Counted from the first letter of the stretch, positions 46,593 through 57,243 are shown. The stretch: 64,000 nucleotides of DNA from an uncultured Mucispirillum sp. (GCA_944325215.1 CALUZC010000002.1:83091-147090); one strand, 5' to 3'. Translations and numbers: made by a program. The notes: generated from the sequence alone by a model not told the origin.

Positions 46593-48131
46593 TTAATCTA
46601 ATGCATTGGCATTTTTAAGGCTTATCCAAGCAACTTCGCCATATTTTTCATCATAGTAGAAAACCATATTATCCATAGACTCTTTTACTACTGCTCCCAC
46701 GTTATAAAACATGACAGTTACACCTTCAAAAACTTTATTTTTCACTTTCATACGTGGGTTTTTAGCTTTGTTTTCTTTAATAAGCTTTGCCTCTCTAGTA
46801 TCAAGTTCAACTATTAAATCACTTAAAGAACTTTTTACTTCCTGCATTTTTATGATTTTTGGGTGGTTTGCTATTTTTGGACGTTTCAAATTAAATCTAG
46901 ACAGTGCTGTATCTACTCTTTCAATAGTTTCTTGAATACGTGCTTTCTCTCTTCGTAATTTTTCCAGTTCAAATTCTATGTAATATTTCATACCAAGTAT
47001 TACATTAAATTTTGAATTACCATTTGTACCAAGCTGTTTTACAGAAATATCTTGAAATGCACGAATAAGCCCGCCTGCTATAATACCATCACCATTCATA
47101 GCATCTATTTTCATACCTGCAAAAAGCTCACAGTTAAATGCATACTTTCTAATTTCAATACTTTCTCTAGCATACACTTTCGCTTTTTCTGCATATCCAA
47201 TAATTGCAGAACCTCCAGCCCTAATTAAACCAGAGCCAGAACATTTCATACCTGTTCGCAATATTACATTGCCTTTAGCTATTATTTCACAGTCTTGACA
47301 AATACCATCTACTAATATATGTTTTTCTGCCTCTATGGTAAATCCAGAAAGCACATCTCCCTTTACATGCACAGAACCATTAAAACGAATATTACCAGTA
47401 GAATAATCTACATTACCCTTTACCATATAAACTTGGTAAACACCAAGTCTTTTATTACCAAAATCAACATATCCATCTGTTGTGGCTGTAAAGATTGTTC
47501 CTGCCTCGTTAACTGTGGCACCATCACCAGGAAGTATAACAATATCCTTTGCAGGAATTGGAGTAACTTCACCACCTTTTATATTTCTACCACGGCTTCC
47601 CTGTATAGCTGGTTTTTTAGTAATTAAAATATCACCTTTTTCAACCATTACAATATTGTCAAGGTTCTTAAAGTCTACTTTACCATCTTTTATTTTAGGT
47701 TTTTTATCTGCTGTTCCAAAATGCAGTGTAATCTCTGCATCTTTACCTGCAGTAGGACGGATACCTTCTGCAATTACTTCATTTTCAATAACTTCTCCAT
47801 CTGCAAATTTATGAAAAAGGTTACTAATCTGCTCATTATCTATATTTTCAACTTCTTCACCTTTTAAATAATCCATCACTTCTTCTAAAGTATGCATTTT
47901 CCCTTCATTAATAGCTGGATACATAAATAGAAAACCAGTAAATGCACCCTCATCAGTAGTTAAAAATACTTTAGAATCCTGAACTTTATCTGCACATTTA
48001 AAGATAACAGTAGCTCTATCTTCACTGCCACCTTCAATCTCATATTCGTTTGGGCGAAGATTATATACCTTATTGCATATATCTTTTGCATGTTCCTGTG
48101 GTTTTGCTGCTCTAACTATTATCTTATCCAT
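46593..48131 (-). CDS. FapA/DUF342 family protein
   Basis: 512 residues: a small N-terminal domain, a right-handed beta-helix built from repeats such as GNVDYSTGNIRFNGSVHVKGDV (about 230-350), a coiled coil (about 370-450), and a small C-terminal beta domain. FapA of Vibrio (flagellar assembly protein A) helps pole placement of flagella. Here it overlaps the soluble kinase by eight bases, so the two are coupled. The precise role is inferred from family only. Confidence 0.88.
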   Translation of the reverse strand: MDKIIVRAAKPQEHAKDICNKVYNLRPNEYEIEGGSEDRATVIFKCADKVQDSKVFLTTDEGAFTGFLFMYPAINEGKMHTLEEVMDYLKGEEVENIDNEQISNLFHKFADGEVIENEVIAEGIRPTAGKDAEITLHFGTADKKPKIKDGKVDFKNLDNIVMVEKGDILITKKPAIQGSRGRNIKGGEVTPIPAKDIVILPGDGATVNEAGTIFTATTDGYVDFGNKRLGVYQVYMVKGNVDYSTGNIRFNGSVHVKGDVLSGFTIEAEKHILVDGICQDCEIIAKGNVILRTGMKCSGSGLIRAGGSAIIGYAEKAKVYARESIEIRKYAFNCELFAGMKIDAMNGDGIIAGGLIRAFQDISVKQLGTNGNSKFNVILGMKYYIEFELEKLRREKARIQETIERVDTALSRFNLKRPKIANHPKIIKMQEVKSSLSDLIVELDTREAKLIKENKAKNPRMKVKNKVFEGVTVMFYNVGAVVKESMDNMVFYYDEKYGEVAWISLKNANALD

Positions 48132-49251
48132 CTTTTGGTATCCTAATTAAAAAACATGTGTAAGCTCCAAGGCGTGACCTTACAGAAATCCTTCCAGAAT
48201 GTGCCTTAATTATATCCTGCACAACAGCAAGCCCAAGCCCTGTTCCTTTTATTTTACCTGATGTAAAAAATGGTTGAAATAACTTGCCTAAGTTATCTTT
48301 AGATATGCCTTTGCCTGTATCTGCCACTAAAAAACTAATATCTTTACCTGTTCTTTTCACTGATAATATTATTCGGCCTTTCTCACCTATTGCATCGGCT
48401 GCATTATTTAATAGATTAAAGAAAACTCTAAATAATCTATTTTTATCTGCAACTATCTCATCATCACTTTTAACAATAAATTCTACCTGAACATTAGAAC
48501 TTTTATTAAAAGCTTCACTATATAATTTTAATTCATTTATTAATTCTGATATGGCAAACTTTGTTTTATGAATAACAAGCTTATCCTTTGATAAATCAAG
48601 CATATCAGTTGCAAGTATGCTGATTCTCTTCATTTCACTTTTAACAGCTTTAATATATTCATAAACATTAGAATTTTTATCAATCTCTTCTTCCATAAGC
48701 CCAAGATAAACATCTGCTATTGATAAAAGATTTGATATATCATGAGCAACAGATGATTTTAAAAGCCCTATTGCCTGCAGGTTTTCATTTGCACGCATTT
48801 TCGTATATATATTGTGGCGTTCTATGGCTAATGCACATTGAGAGGCAATATATCTTGCAATGGAAACTTCATCTTCATTAAAAAAATCTTCATCTTTATC
48901 TGTTAAGTTAAAAACACCTAAAATCTTACTGCCTGCTTTAAGTGGAAGTGCTAAAAATGATTTACTGCCCTTTCCTGAATTTTTACTTTTATTAACAATA
49001 TACTCTGTTCCTGTCCCAGCCACATCACCAACAATACCTTGCTTTACTGATAATGAATTATGGCTTGGAGCAGCTCCAGTGTAGCAGTTGATTGTAAGGG
49101 TATTCCAGTCTATAAGCATAATGGAAGCGTTGCGAACCTTTAAATAGTCGCCTGTAATTTTTACAATATCTGGCAATAAAGTATCAAGCTCCATATTTGA
49201 ATTAATTTCAGCAGAAATCTTAATAAGAGCGTTTAATAACTGTCCCTTCAA
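48124..49251 (-). CDS. Soluble GAF-domain sensor histidine kinase
   Basis: 375 residues without membrane segments: a GAF domain (about 20-150, with KQGIVGDVAGTG), HisKA with H170 in VAHDISN, N-box FNLLNNAADA, G1 VADTGKGIS and G2 KGTGLGLAV. The start is probably TTG at 49251 with GGAAG eight bases upstream. It overlaps the FapA gene and follows mqnC by 26 bases. No response regulator is adjacent. Its fold resembles the kinase at 949-2412 and both may feed flagellar or type-IV-pilus style regulators elsewhere. Confidence 0.88.
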   Translation of the reverse strand: MKGQLLNALIKISAEINSNMELDTLLPDIVKITGDYLKVRNASIMLIDWNTLTINCYTGAAPSHNSLSVKQGIVGDVAGTGTEYIVNKSKNSGKGSKSFLALPLKAGSKILGVFNLTDKDEDFFNEDEVSIARYIASQCALAIERHNIYTKMRANENLQAIGLLKSSVAHDISNLLSIADVYLGLMEEEIDKNSNVYEYIKAVKSEMKRISILATDMLDLSKDKLVIHKTKFAISELINELKLYSEAFNKSSNVQVEFIVKSDDEIVADKNRLFRVFFNLLNNAADAIGEKGRIILSVKRTGKDISFLVADTGKGISKDNLGKLFQPFFTSGKIKGTGLGLAVVQDIIKAHSGRISVRSRLGAYTCFLIRIPKDG

Positions 49252-49277
49252 AGTGTCACTTCCATTATATTACAGTT

Positions 49278-50309
49278 TTATTCACCAATAATATCATACT
49301 GCATATTACGAATTTTTGGAATAAAACCTGCTGATTTTATTATATGCTTTATTTCTTCAGTTTTCAAACGAAAATTTGCACCAGCTGCCTTTACTACATT
49401 TTCCTCTATCATCACAGAACCAAAATCATTACCACCATAAAAAAGACCAATTTGTGCAACCTTTGCCCCTTGAGTTACCCATGATACCTGTAAATTCGGT
49501 ATATTATCAAGGTAAATTCTTGCAAGTGCAAGCACACGTAGATATTCTATAGCAGTAACAGCTTCATCATCAAGTTCACTGTTTCCTGGCTGAAAAGGCC
49601 AAGGGATAAATGCTGTAAAACCACCTGTTTTATCTTGTAATGAACGTATTTTATCAAAATGACTAACAATTATTTCTGCACTGTCAGTTTTTCTAAACAT
49701 CATAGTAGCAGTAGTTTTTAAACCCTGTTTATGGGCTTCTTCCATAACATTAAGCCATGCAGCCGAATTAATCTTATTAGGACTTACTGATTTTCTTGCT
49801 TCATCATCTAATATTTCTGCACCGCCTCCGGGAATAGAATCAAGCCCTGCTTTAACAAACCTTTCTATTGTTTCAGCAATAGTTAACCCACTTTGTTTTG
49901 CTATATGGTGAATTTCTGGTGGTGAAAATGCATGCAGCCATATAGGAAATGTTTTCATAAACTTTAACATATCTTCATAAAATTCAATTTTATATTCTGG
50001 GTGCAATCCACCTTGAAGTAAAACCTGCGAACCGCCTAAATCAAGCGTTTCCTGTATTTTTGAAGCTAACTCATCTTTAGAAATAACATAGCCGCCTTCT
50101 TCACCTTCATTTTTATAAAAAGCACAAAATTTACACTTACATGTGCATATATTAGTATAGTTTATATTTCTGTCTATTACAAAAGATACTATATTATCTG
50201 AATGAAGAGTTTTGCGTATTTTATCAGCCATTGCACCAAGCTCTAAAATATCTGCCTCTTTGTATAATCTTACTGCTTCATCATATGATATTCTTTTTAT
50301 TCCTTCCAT
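49278..50309 (-). CDS. mqnC: Cyclic dehypoxanthinyl futalosine synthase
   Basis: 343 residues from the ATG at 50309; a start 12 codons earlier lacks a good binding site. The radical-SAM cluster is C55, C59, C62 in CTCKCKFC, preceded by RNINYTNIC, and the QVLLQGGLHPEYKIEFY and HAFSPPEI segments are typical of MqnC. It closes the ring of dehypoxanthinyl futalosine in the alternative menaquinone pathway. Related MqnE/CofH share parts, but the sequence flow fits MqnC best. No other mqn gene is adjacent. Confidence 0.9.
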   Translation of the reverse strand: MEGIKRISYDEAVRLYKEADILELGAMADKIRKTLHSDNIVSFVIDRNINYTNICTCKCKFCAFYKNEGEEGGYVISKDELASKIQETLDLGGSQVLLQGGLHPEYKIEFYEDMLKFMKTFPIWLHAFSPPEIHHIAKQSGLTIAETIERFVKAGLDSIPGGGAEILDDEARKSVSPNKINSAAWLNVMEEAHKQGLKTTATMMFRKTDSAEIIVSHFDKIRSLQDKTGGFTAFIPWPFQPGNSELDDEAVTAIEYLRVLALARIYLDNIPNLQVSWVTQGAKVAQIGLFYGGNDFGSVMIEENVVKAAGANFRLKTEEIKHIIKSAGFIPKIRNMQYDIIGE

Positions 50310-50421
50310 GAACTTTCCCTTATATTTTTTCACATATATTATCATATACTATATTTTTTTGTATATGAAAAGCATTTTTCTAGATTATTGAATTTTTTGT
50401 ATATATTTTCTCTTTTATTCC

Positions 50422-50450
50422 TTGACTTATACAATAAAATGCAATAGTCT
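50422..50450 (+). promoter_or_regulatory. Putative promoter of the 50497 chemoreceptor
   Basis: TTGACT (50422-50427) and TAGTCT (50445-50450) with a 17-base spacer, 47 bases before the ATG. The -10 is weak. Confidence 0.35.
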
Positions 50451-50496
50451 ATTTTACTTTATAAACTTAACATGTGTTTGTTTTTGGAGTTGTGCA

Positions 50497-52149
50497 ATGA
50501 ATAATGAAAAACGTCAAATAAGTATTTTTACTATTATTGGAGCAGGTTATGGTGTGCTTGTAATTATGATTTTAGGTATATCTATTCTATCTATTAATAG
50601 AATTACTTTTATTGAAAATAACCTACATGAAATAAATGCAGTCAATTCACCAAAGCAAAGGGTTGCTATTAACTATCGTGGTTCTGTTCACAACAGGTCT
50701 ATTTCCATACGTGATGTTGTTTTTGCTAATAATCAGGCTGATTTAGATACGTATCTTAAAGAGATTAAATATGAAGAAGACTTTTATGTAGCAGCAAAAA
50801 ACAAAATGCAGTCTGATTTTATTGATAAAAATATGCTTACTAAAGAAGAACAGGATATTTTAGTAAAAATAAATACAATTGAAGAAGAAACTATGCCTCT
50901 TATAAAGAAGATTATAGAATATAAACAAGCTGGCAATACTGAAGCTATGATAAATACATTAAATGAGGTTCGTCCTAAATTTGTATACTGGCTTAAAGTA
51001 ATTAATGAATTTATTGATTTAGAGGAAAATAAAAACCAGGCTATTACTCCAGTTGTTACAAAAGGTACTGCTAACTTTAAATTTATGATGATTATAAACT
51101 CTATTATAGCTCTTTTATTAGGTTCTTCTATTGCAGTATTTATTATCAGATATCTTTTAAAACTTTTAGGTGGTGACCCGCAAGATGCATCGAAAAGCTT
51201 TAATGCTATCTCTCAAGGTGATTTAACTAAAGAAGTGAAAACTAATACAAAAAATACAGACAGCCTTTTATACCATATTGTATTCATGCAAGGCCATTTA
51301 AGAAATGTTATAAAAAATATTCAACGTTCTGCTGAAGAGCTTGGCTTAAGTACAAATGTTGTGTCAGAATCATCAGTTCATGCACAAAAAGCTGCTGAAG
51401 ACCAGCACGCTGCATCTATGCGAAGTGTTGAACAAATACAAAATATGGCAGCAGGTACTGCTAAAATTGCTGAAATTGCAAAACAAACAGAACAAAACTC
51501 AGAAAAAACTCTAGAGCTTTCTAAAAAAGGTAACGAAGCCATGAATAACACTACTGAAGCTATTAATAAAGTAAGTGCTACAGTGCTTGAAACGGCTGAA
51601 AAAATTAGAAACCTTAAAGATAAATCTAATGAAATTAGTGGTAGTGCAGGGCTTATTGCTGAAGTTGCAGACCAGACTAACTTACTTGCATTAAACGCAG
51701 CTATTGAGGCAGCACGTGCTGGTGAACATGGTAGAGGTTTTGCTGTAGTTGCAGATGAGGTTAGAAAACTTGCTGAAAGAACAGGGCAGACTACTGCACA
51801 AATTACCAATATGATTTCTGATATTCAAAAAGAAATTGAAGTAACTGTTGCAGCTATGGAACAAACTCTGCCGCAGGTGGAAAAAGGTCTCGAACTTGCA
51901 GGTATTACCAGTGAAATATTAAATGAGATTCAGGCTCAGGCTAATGACTCACTTTCTATGGCTCAAGATGTTAGTGTATCTTCAAGCCAGCAGGAAACAG
52001 GTATTCAAACAGTGCAGTCATACCTTGCTGAAATGGCTGATATGTCATCTAATACTCAAATGATGATGCAGGAAAACGTTAAGGAAGTTGAAAAACTTGA
52101 AACTATTTCAAACCAGTTAAAAGATGATGCATCATTCTTTAAATTATAA
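50497..52149 (+). CDS. Methyl-accepting chemotaxis protein, four-helix-bundle sensor
   Basis: 550 residues from the ATG at 50497 (GGAG eight bases upstream). Membrane helices lie near 15-37 and 195-217; between them is a short helical sensor of the 4HB_MCP type ([19 protein letters not shown] segment). The cytoplasmic part carries [19 protein letters not shown] and [13 protein letters not shown], a different receptor class from the two others in the window. A terminator follows. Confidence 0.93.
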   Translation: MNNEKRQISIFTIIGAGYGVLVIMILGISILSINRITFIENNLHEINAVNSPKQRVAINYRGSVHNRSISIRDVVFANNQADLDTYLKEIKYEEDFYVAAKNKMQSDFIDKNMLTKEEQDILVKINTIEEETMPLIKKIIEYKQAGNTEAMINTLNEVRPKFVYWLKVINEFIDLEENKNQAITPVVTKGTANFKFMMIINSIIALLLGSSIAVFIIRYLLKLLGGDPQDASKSFNAISQGDLTKEVKTNTKNTDSLLYHIVFMQGHLRNVIKNIQRSAEELGLSTNVVSESSVHAQKAAEDQHAASMRSVEQIQNMAAGTAKIAEIAKQTEQNSEKTLELSKKGNEAMNNTTEAINKVSATVLETAEKIRNLKDKSNEISGSAGLIAEVADQTNLLALNAAIEAARAGEHGRGFAVVADEVRKLAERTGQTTAQITNMISDIQKEIEVTVAAMEQTLPQVEKGLELAGITSEILNEIQAQANDSLSMAQDVSVSSSQQETGIQTVQSYLAEMADMSSNTQMMMQENVKEVEKLETISNQLKDDASFFKL

Positions 52150-52170
52150 AAATATAAATTAGATATATAT

Positions 52171-52200
52171 AGGGCAGCATTTAAGCTGCCCTTAGTTTTT
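52171..52200 (+). terminator. Terminator after the chemoreceptor gene
   Basis: Stem AGGGCAGC / GCTGCCCT (52171-52178, 52185-52192), 6-base loop, then TAGTTTTTTC. Confidence 0.85.
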
Positions 52201-52726
52201 TCAAAAAATACATATTTTATAAGTATCTTTCTAACATAATAATTCTTTTAATCTGCCTTTTATTATTCTTACTTATGTAATTGTAAAAATTAACTTGTTT
52301 GTTTTCCATTTATTTCTAGATGCAAATCATGTAATTAAAAAATAGCCTAATATATTTTTCGTGCTGTATTTTTAATATTTGTAGTATCATATAAATTAGA
52401 TACACTTTCAATTATATTTTAGATTTCAATTTTTTATAATCAATATTTGCTATTTTAAATATAAACAATTATTTTCAAATATTTGATGGCATTATTAAAA
52501 CTGCACCTATTTATAAGTTTTACTATAACTTATAAATTACTACATATAAATATATTTAAAACAAACATATACTTTCAGATATTATTACAAAAACAGCAGC
52601 AAATTATTTATAAATTATTTTAAGCTGTAATTAAAAAATCATCTATACATCTTTAAATATGATTAGATTTAGTTGTATTTTAGATTAATTCTTGATTTTT
52701 TTTATTTGATTTATTATAAATTTTTT
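52193..52726. other. AT-rich intergenic region
   Basis: About 530 bases with no supported gene, no tRNA and no clear repeat. It must contain the promoter of the microprotein-corA pair, but several equally weak candidates exist. Confidence 0.6.
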
Positions 52727-52918
52727 ATGAAAAAAAGTAATGAAAAGCGAATCAACTGTTTTGACTGTATTTATTTACATATTACTTGGCAGCCTGCTAC
52801 ACCGTATGCATGCAAGGCAATAGGGTTTCGCTCAAGAATGATACCATCATTAGAAGTATTTAAAAATTCAGGCATACAATGTATGCATTTTATACCTAAA
52901 AATAAGCCTGCAAAATAA
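52727..52918 (+). CDS. Cys4 microprotein, probably metal-binding
   Basis: 63 residues from the ATG at 52727. Four cysteines, C11, C14, C29 and C52, are embedded in a pattern CxxC...TWxPxTPYxC...GFxSxxxPS...SGxxCxxF that I know as a conserved small family in anaerobic and sulfate-reducing bacteria (sometimes mislabelled uracil-DNA glycosylase). The pattern suggests zinc binding. No strong ribosome binding site is visible. It ends 14 bases before corA, so they are probably one operon. Confidence 0.75.
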   Translation: MKKSNEKRINCFDCIYLHITWQPATPYACKAIGFRSRMIPSLEVFKNSGIQCMHFIPKNKPAK

Positions 52919-52932
52919 TTTTAAGGTGATAT

Positions 52933-53970
52933 ATGAATAAAAGATTTTTTTCTAAATCAAAAGGCGCAGCACCAGGAACAATTATATACGAAGGTGATAC
53001 TCCCCCTGCTGATACAAATATATCATGTTATGATTTTGATGAAAACAAAGTTATCCAGACTGATACATTAAATAATAATAATTTAAAATGGATTAGAATA
53101 TCAGGGCTTTCTGACAGCACTCGCATACTTGATTTTATAAAACCTTTTAATATAAACAGCCTTACTTTAGAAGATATTTTTGAAACTTACCATAATCCAA
53201 AATTTGATGATACTTTTGATTATAATTTTATAATAATTCGCTCTATTAATTTTTCAAATATTATGCAGGATAATCAAATATCCTTAATAGTAACAAATAA
53301 TACTCTCATTACTTTTGAAGAATATGAATGTGAAGAGTTTAATATAGTGCTTCAAAGATTATTTAAGCACGTTAATAATTTTTTTAAAAGAGGTATTAAT
53401 TATTTAGTATATGCATTGATTGATGCTGTTATTGATAACTATATTACTATATTAAATAATATTAATTTGGCAGTCGATAACCTTGAAGATACTATGGCAG
53501 AAGATATTACCCACCCTTGTGATACTTCTGAACTTTTTCACCTAAAACGTAAAGTAAACTTTTTATCACGCCATACTCGTGCTTCTTATGATGTTGTAAG
53601 CCAGCTTTTAAGGCTTTCTATGGAAAATAATAATCTGCATGATGAAACAAGCATTGTTCCTTATTATGAAGATTTATATGAACATTCTCTATATTTAAAT
53701 GAAGCAATGCAGTATTGTAAAGATTCTATACGCAGTGTATATGATGAAAATATGACAAGGCTTCAAATGAAATCAAATAAATTTATAAATATACTTACTA
53801 TGCTTTCTACATTAATGCTTCCCCCTATGGTAGTTGGTGGTATATTTGGAATGAATTTTGAAATTATACCATTTTCTTCTAATCCACATGGTTTTGCCAT
53901 AAGTATTGCTGGCATGTTTGGTATATCATTGGTGCTTGCTATATTTTTTAAAAAGAAAAAATATTTTTAA
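52933..53970 (+). CDS. corA: CorA-family magnesium/metal transporter
   Basis: 345 residues: a large cytoplasmic alpha-beta domain, the long stalk helix, and two C-terminal membrane helices with the GMN signature (GGIFGMNFEIIP) at the pore entrance, then a Lys-rich tail. It forms pentamers that import Mg2+ and sometimes Co2+ or Ni2+. AAGG lies upstream of the ATG. Confidence 0.94.
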   Translation: MNKRFFSKSKGAAPGTIIYEGDTPPADTNISCYDFDENKVIQTDTLNNNNLKWIRISGLSDSTRILDFIKPFNINSLTLEDIFETYHNPKFDDTFDYNFIIIRSINFSNIMQDNQISLIVTNNTLITFEEYECEEFNIVLQRLFKHVNNFFKRGINYLVYALIDAVIDNYITILNNINLAVDNLEDTMAEDITHPCDTSELFHLKRKVNFLSRHTRASYDVVSQLLRLSMENNNLHDETSIVPYYEDLYEHSLYLNEAMQYCKDSIRSVYDENMTRLQMKSNKFINILTMLSTLMLPPMVVGGIFGMNFEIIPFSSNPHGFAISIAGMFGISLVLAIFFKKKKYF

Positions 53971-54382
53971 GTGGCATAATATATTTTAATAAATTATATA
54001 TATAAATTTTATAGTATATTATTTCATAGCATATATTATATCATTTATTATCTATAATAGTTTTATTTAATACCTGATAATGAATTTTTATGTTATTAAT
54101 AAATTTATCTTTCTTAAATATTCCTTTATTTATATTTTAAAGATTAATACTTCACTTAAAATATTTATATTTTTATTAATAAAACTATCTCTTTCATGCT
54201 TTTTACTTATTAAATGCTTAATTTAGCCAAAGTCAAACATTATATCTGTAACATATATTGTTATTATGTGGATAATAACGATTTATATAAAAATAAAACT
54301 ACTTACTGCATAAAAAAAGCAGGAAATAAAATTTATTTCCTGCCATATAAATATATTAATATTAAACCTGCTTATTTCAAAA
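53971..54382. other. AT-rich intergenic region between convergent genes
   Basis: About 410 bases. Only the terminator of the M23 peptidase gene (54311-54343) is recognisable. A 66-codon frame at 54214 reads through that hairpin and the end of the peptidase gene and is not believed. Confidence 0.65.
54311..54343 (-). terminator. Terminator of the M23 peptidase gene
   Basis: A 12-bp stem GCAGGAAATAAA / TTTATTTCCTGC (54319-54330, 54332-54343) is followed on the minus strand by TTTTTTT. Confidence 0.85.
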
Positions 54383-55327
54383 CTACCTTAAAGCTGTTTC
54401 ATTTTCATCAATAATAAATTTTTGTGGGTTAACTGGAATGCCATTAACTAAAACTTCATAGTGAACGTGTGGTCCTGTGCTTCTACCTGTAGAACCTACT
54501 TTAGCTATTACATCACCTTTCTCCACTTTATCACCTACTTTTACTGTAAGTGAGCTGTTATGACCATATCGTGTCATATAACCATAACCATGGTCTATTG
54601 TAACTATTTTACCATAGCCAGCTTTTTCGCCTGCAAATACAACAATACCTTTTGCTGTAGCTCTTACAGGTAAGCCTGATTTAGCTGCAATATCAAGCCC
54701 TTCATGGAAAACTCTTCTTCCTGTAAATGGTGATTCTCTAAACCCAAATTTAGAAGATACCCAACCCCTTGTAGGCCAAATAGTAGGTGTTGAAAGCATA
54801 ACAAGGCGTTTTTCTTCTAAGAAATCAACAAGCTTAGCAAGGCTAACTTCTCTTTTATTCATCTCAACACGCATTACATCAAGAGTTTCATTTAAGCTGT
54901 CAAAAAATTCCTGCTCTCTTCTATCTGAAAAAGCATAATATTCTCTTAAAATATCAACTTCTTTACCACCAACTGCAACCTGCTTAACTACCCTGCTGCC
55001 GTCTTGGTATGATACAAGCTCTCTAACTTTAAATTCCAGTTCATCAAGTTCTGCCAGTTTACTATTTAACTCATCTAACTGCTGCAGATAATTTGCAAAC
55101 TGAGCTTTAAAAACAGCATTACCATTGATATCACCACCAACGGCTGCCTGCTGAAGACGTGAATCTTGATAAAAAGAATATGCTAAAAATGATGCAATAC
55201 CAGTTGTTAATACAAAGAAAAGAAGAACAAAACCTGCAACCCAAAAGGGACGAGTGGATAAAAATATAGTTCTATTCTTGCCATGTATTTCTGGATCAAA
55301 TATCATAACTGTGTATTTTTTAGCCAT
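54383..55327 (-). CDS. M23-family peptidoglycan peptidase, membrane-anchored
   Basis: 314 residues: an N-terminal membrane helix (about 28-50), a coiled coil (about 75-160), and a LytM/M23 domain (about 190-305). The zinc ligands are in RVFHEGLDIA and GPHVHYE with the middle TIDHGYGYMTRYGH segment, all present, so an active metallopeptidase is expected rather than an EnvC/NlpD-type activator. It acts on cross-links in the periplasm. The gene stands alone with its own terminator. Confidence 0.9.
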   Translation of the reverse strand: MAKKYTVMIFDPEIHGKNRTIFLSTRPFWVAGFVLLFFVLTTGIASFLAYSFYQDSRLQQAAVGGDINGNAVFKAQFANYLQQLDELNSKLAELDELEFKVRELVSYQDGSRVVKQVAVGGKEVDILREYYAFSDRREQEFFDSLNETLDVMRVEMNKREVSLAKLVDFLEEKRLVMLSTPTIWPTRGWVSSKFGFRESPFTGRRVFHEGLDIAAKSGLPVRATAKGIVVFAGEKAGYGKIVTIDHGYGYMTRYGHNSSLTVKVGDKVEKGDVIAKVGSTGRSTGPHVHYEVLVNGIPVNPQKFIIDENETALR

Positions 55328-55503
55328 TCTCCACTCCTGTGCGTTTTACTTGTATATATTATAATCGTCATTATCATCAAAATCTTAAAATATATTATTC
55401 ACTTTCATATATGACAGAATTCAATAGAATAATCAAGTAAAAAATGAAAAAAATTACAAATATTTTTTTATATGCCTATTTAATTTATCATTATTTTTCA
55501 ATA

Positions 55504-57243
55504 CTATATAACTTTAGTATCTAGTATTTCTTTCACTTTATCAGCCAAACTATCTGATAAATCAATAAAAATTACTTCTCCAGTTCTTCTTATAACAACT
55601 TCTATCCTGCCTTCTGAAAGTGATTTTTTACCTACACTTACTCGCAGTGGATAGCCAATTAATTCAGCATCATTAAATTTAACACCTGCTCTTTCATTTC
55701 TATCATCAAGTATGACATCAACTCCAAGAGATAAAAGACCATTATATATTTCATCTGCTTTTGCAATAACTTCATCATCATTTGTATTAAGTGGTATAAC
55801 AACTACTTCAAAAGGTGCAATAGCCTTTGGCCACACAATACCCTTTTCATCATAATGCTGCTCAATGGCACTGGCTGCAGTTCTGCCAACACCAATTCCA
55901 TAACAGCCCATAACTATTGGTATATTTTTGCCATTTTTATCTAATGCTTTTGCTCCCATACTTTCAGAATATTTTGTTCCAAGCTTAAATATGTGACCTA
56001 CTTCTATACCTTTTGTTTCTTCATACTCTCCATTACAGTGCGGGCATTTATCTTTAGGCATTGCATTTCTAATATCAAAATATCCTTCAATTTTAGCATC
56101 TCTTTCAAGATTAACATTTTTTATGTGGTAGCCTTCCTTATTTGCACCAACAACAATATTGCATAAATATTTTAATGCATTATCCACATATACTTTTAAC
56201 GGCATATTACATGGTCCTAATGAACCAACAGAACAGCCTGTTTTATCCAGCACTTCATAATGTTCTGCAAATTCTGCTGATTTTGCTTTCACCACATTTT
56301 TTACTTTAGAAAGGTTAACCTCATGGTCGCCTCTAACCATACAGGCAACATAAACAGTTTCTTCACTGCCATCTACTAAAACACCTTCACATCTAACAAT
56401 CATTGTTTTAGGAACATGCTGCAAATCAACCTGTAAAAACTCTGCCACTTCTTTTGCTGTATGTTTATCTGGGGTTGCTACTTCTTCCATATTCTTTAAT
56501 GGAGTGTTTTCTTTTTCGCCACTATCAACAACTACTGCCTTTTCAATATTTGCACTGTAATCGCATTTTGTGCATGATATAATAGTGTCTTCACCAGTAT
56601 TAGCAAGCACCATAAATTCATGGGAAAAAGAACCACCAATTGAGCCAGTATCAGCATCAACAACTTTATGAGCAAGCCCGCATGCTGTAAAGATAGCTTT
56701 ATATGCATCATACATTTTTTGGTAGCTTATATCTGCACCAGCATCATCAATATCGAAAGAGTAGGCATCTTTCATAATAAATTCTCTGCCTCTCATAAGC
56801 CCAAACCTAGGGCGAACTTCATCACGAAATTTTGTTTGTATTTGATATAGTGTTATTGGCATTTGCTTATATGAATTAACTTGAGATTTTACAATATCAG
56901 TTATTACTTCTTCATGAGTAGGACCAAGACAAAAATCTCTATTACCTCTATCCTTAAACCTTAAAAGCTCTTTCCCAAAATGGTTCCATCTGCCTGATGA
57001 CTGCCATAATTCTGCAGGCTGCACTACACTCATTAAAAGTTCAACAGCCCCTGCCTTATTCATATTTTCTCTAATTATATTTTCTACTTTACGAATGACT
57101 TTTAAACCTAATGGTAGGTAATCATATATGCCTGCTGCCACTTTCTTTATCATGGAAGCCCTAAGCATTAATTGATGGCTTACAACTTCAGCCTCTGATG
57201 GTATTTCTCTTAATGTTTGTATAAAGTATCTGCTTTGTCTCAT
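55504..57243 (-). CDS. proS: Prolyl-tRNA synthetase
   Basis: 579 residues, the bacterial type with an editing insertion. Class II motifs are seen (LRASMIKKVAAGIYDYLPLG at the start, RDEVRPRFGLMRGREFIMKDAYSF as motif 2, and CYGIGVGRTAASAIEQ as motif 3); the insertion with the YbaK-like fold covers about 220-390, and an anticodon-binding domain ends the protein. It charges tRNA-Pro and removes mischarged alanine. Confidence 0.97.
   Translation of the reverse strand: MRQSRYFIQTLREIPSEAEVVSHQLMLRASMIKKVAAGIYDYLPLGLKVIRKVENIIRENMNKAGAVELLMSVVQPAELWQSSGRWNHFGKELLRFKDRGNRDFCLGPTHEEVITDIVKSQVNSYKQMPITLYQIQTKFRDEVRPRFGLMRGREFIMKDAYSFDIDDAGADISYQKMYDAYKAIFTACGLAHKVVDADTGSIGGSFSHEFMVLANTGEDTIISCTKCDYSANIEKAVVVDSGEKENTPLKNMEEVATPDKHTAKEVAEFLQVDLQHVPKTMIVRCEGVLVDGSEETVYVACMVRGDHEVNLSKVKNVVKAKSAEFAEHYEVLDKTGCSVGSLGPCNMPLKVYVDNALKYLCNIVVGANKEGYHIKNVNLERDAKIEGYFDIRNAMPKDKCPHCNGEYEETKGIEVGHIFKLGTKYSESMGAKALDKNGKNIPIVMGCYGIGVGRTAASAIEQHYDEKGIVWPKAIAPFEVVVIPLNTNDDEVIAKADEIYNGLLSLGVDVILDDRNERAGVKFNDAELIGYPLRVSVGKKSLSEGRIEVVIRRTGEVIFIDLSDSLADKVKEILDTKVI

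Noticed and set aside
54214..54414. 66-codon plus-strand frame between corA and the M23 peptidase gene.
   Set aside because: Reads through the peptidase terminator hairpin and the peptidase 3' end; no binding site.
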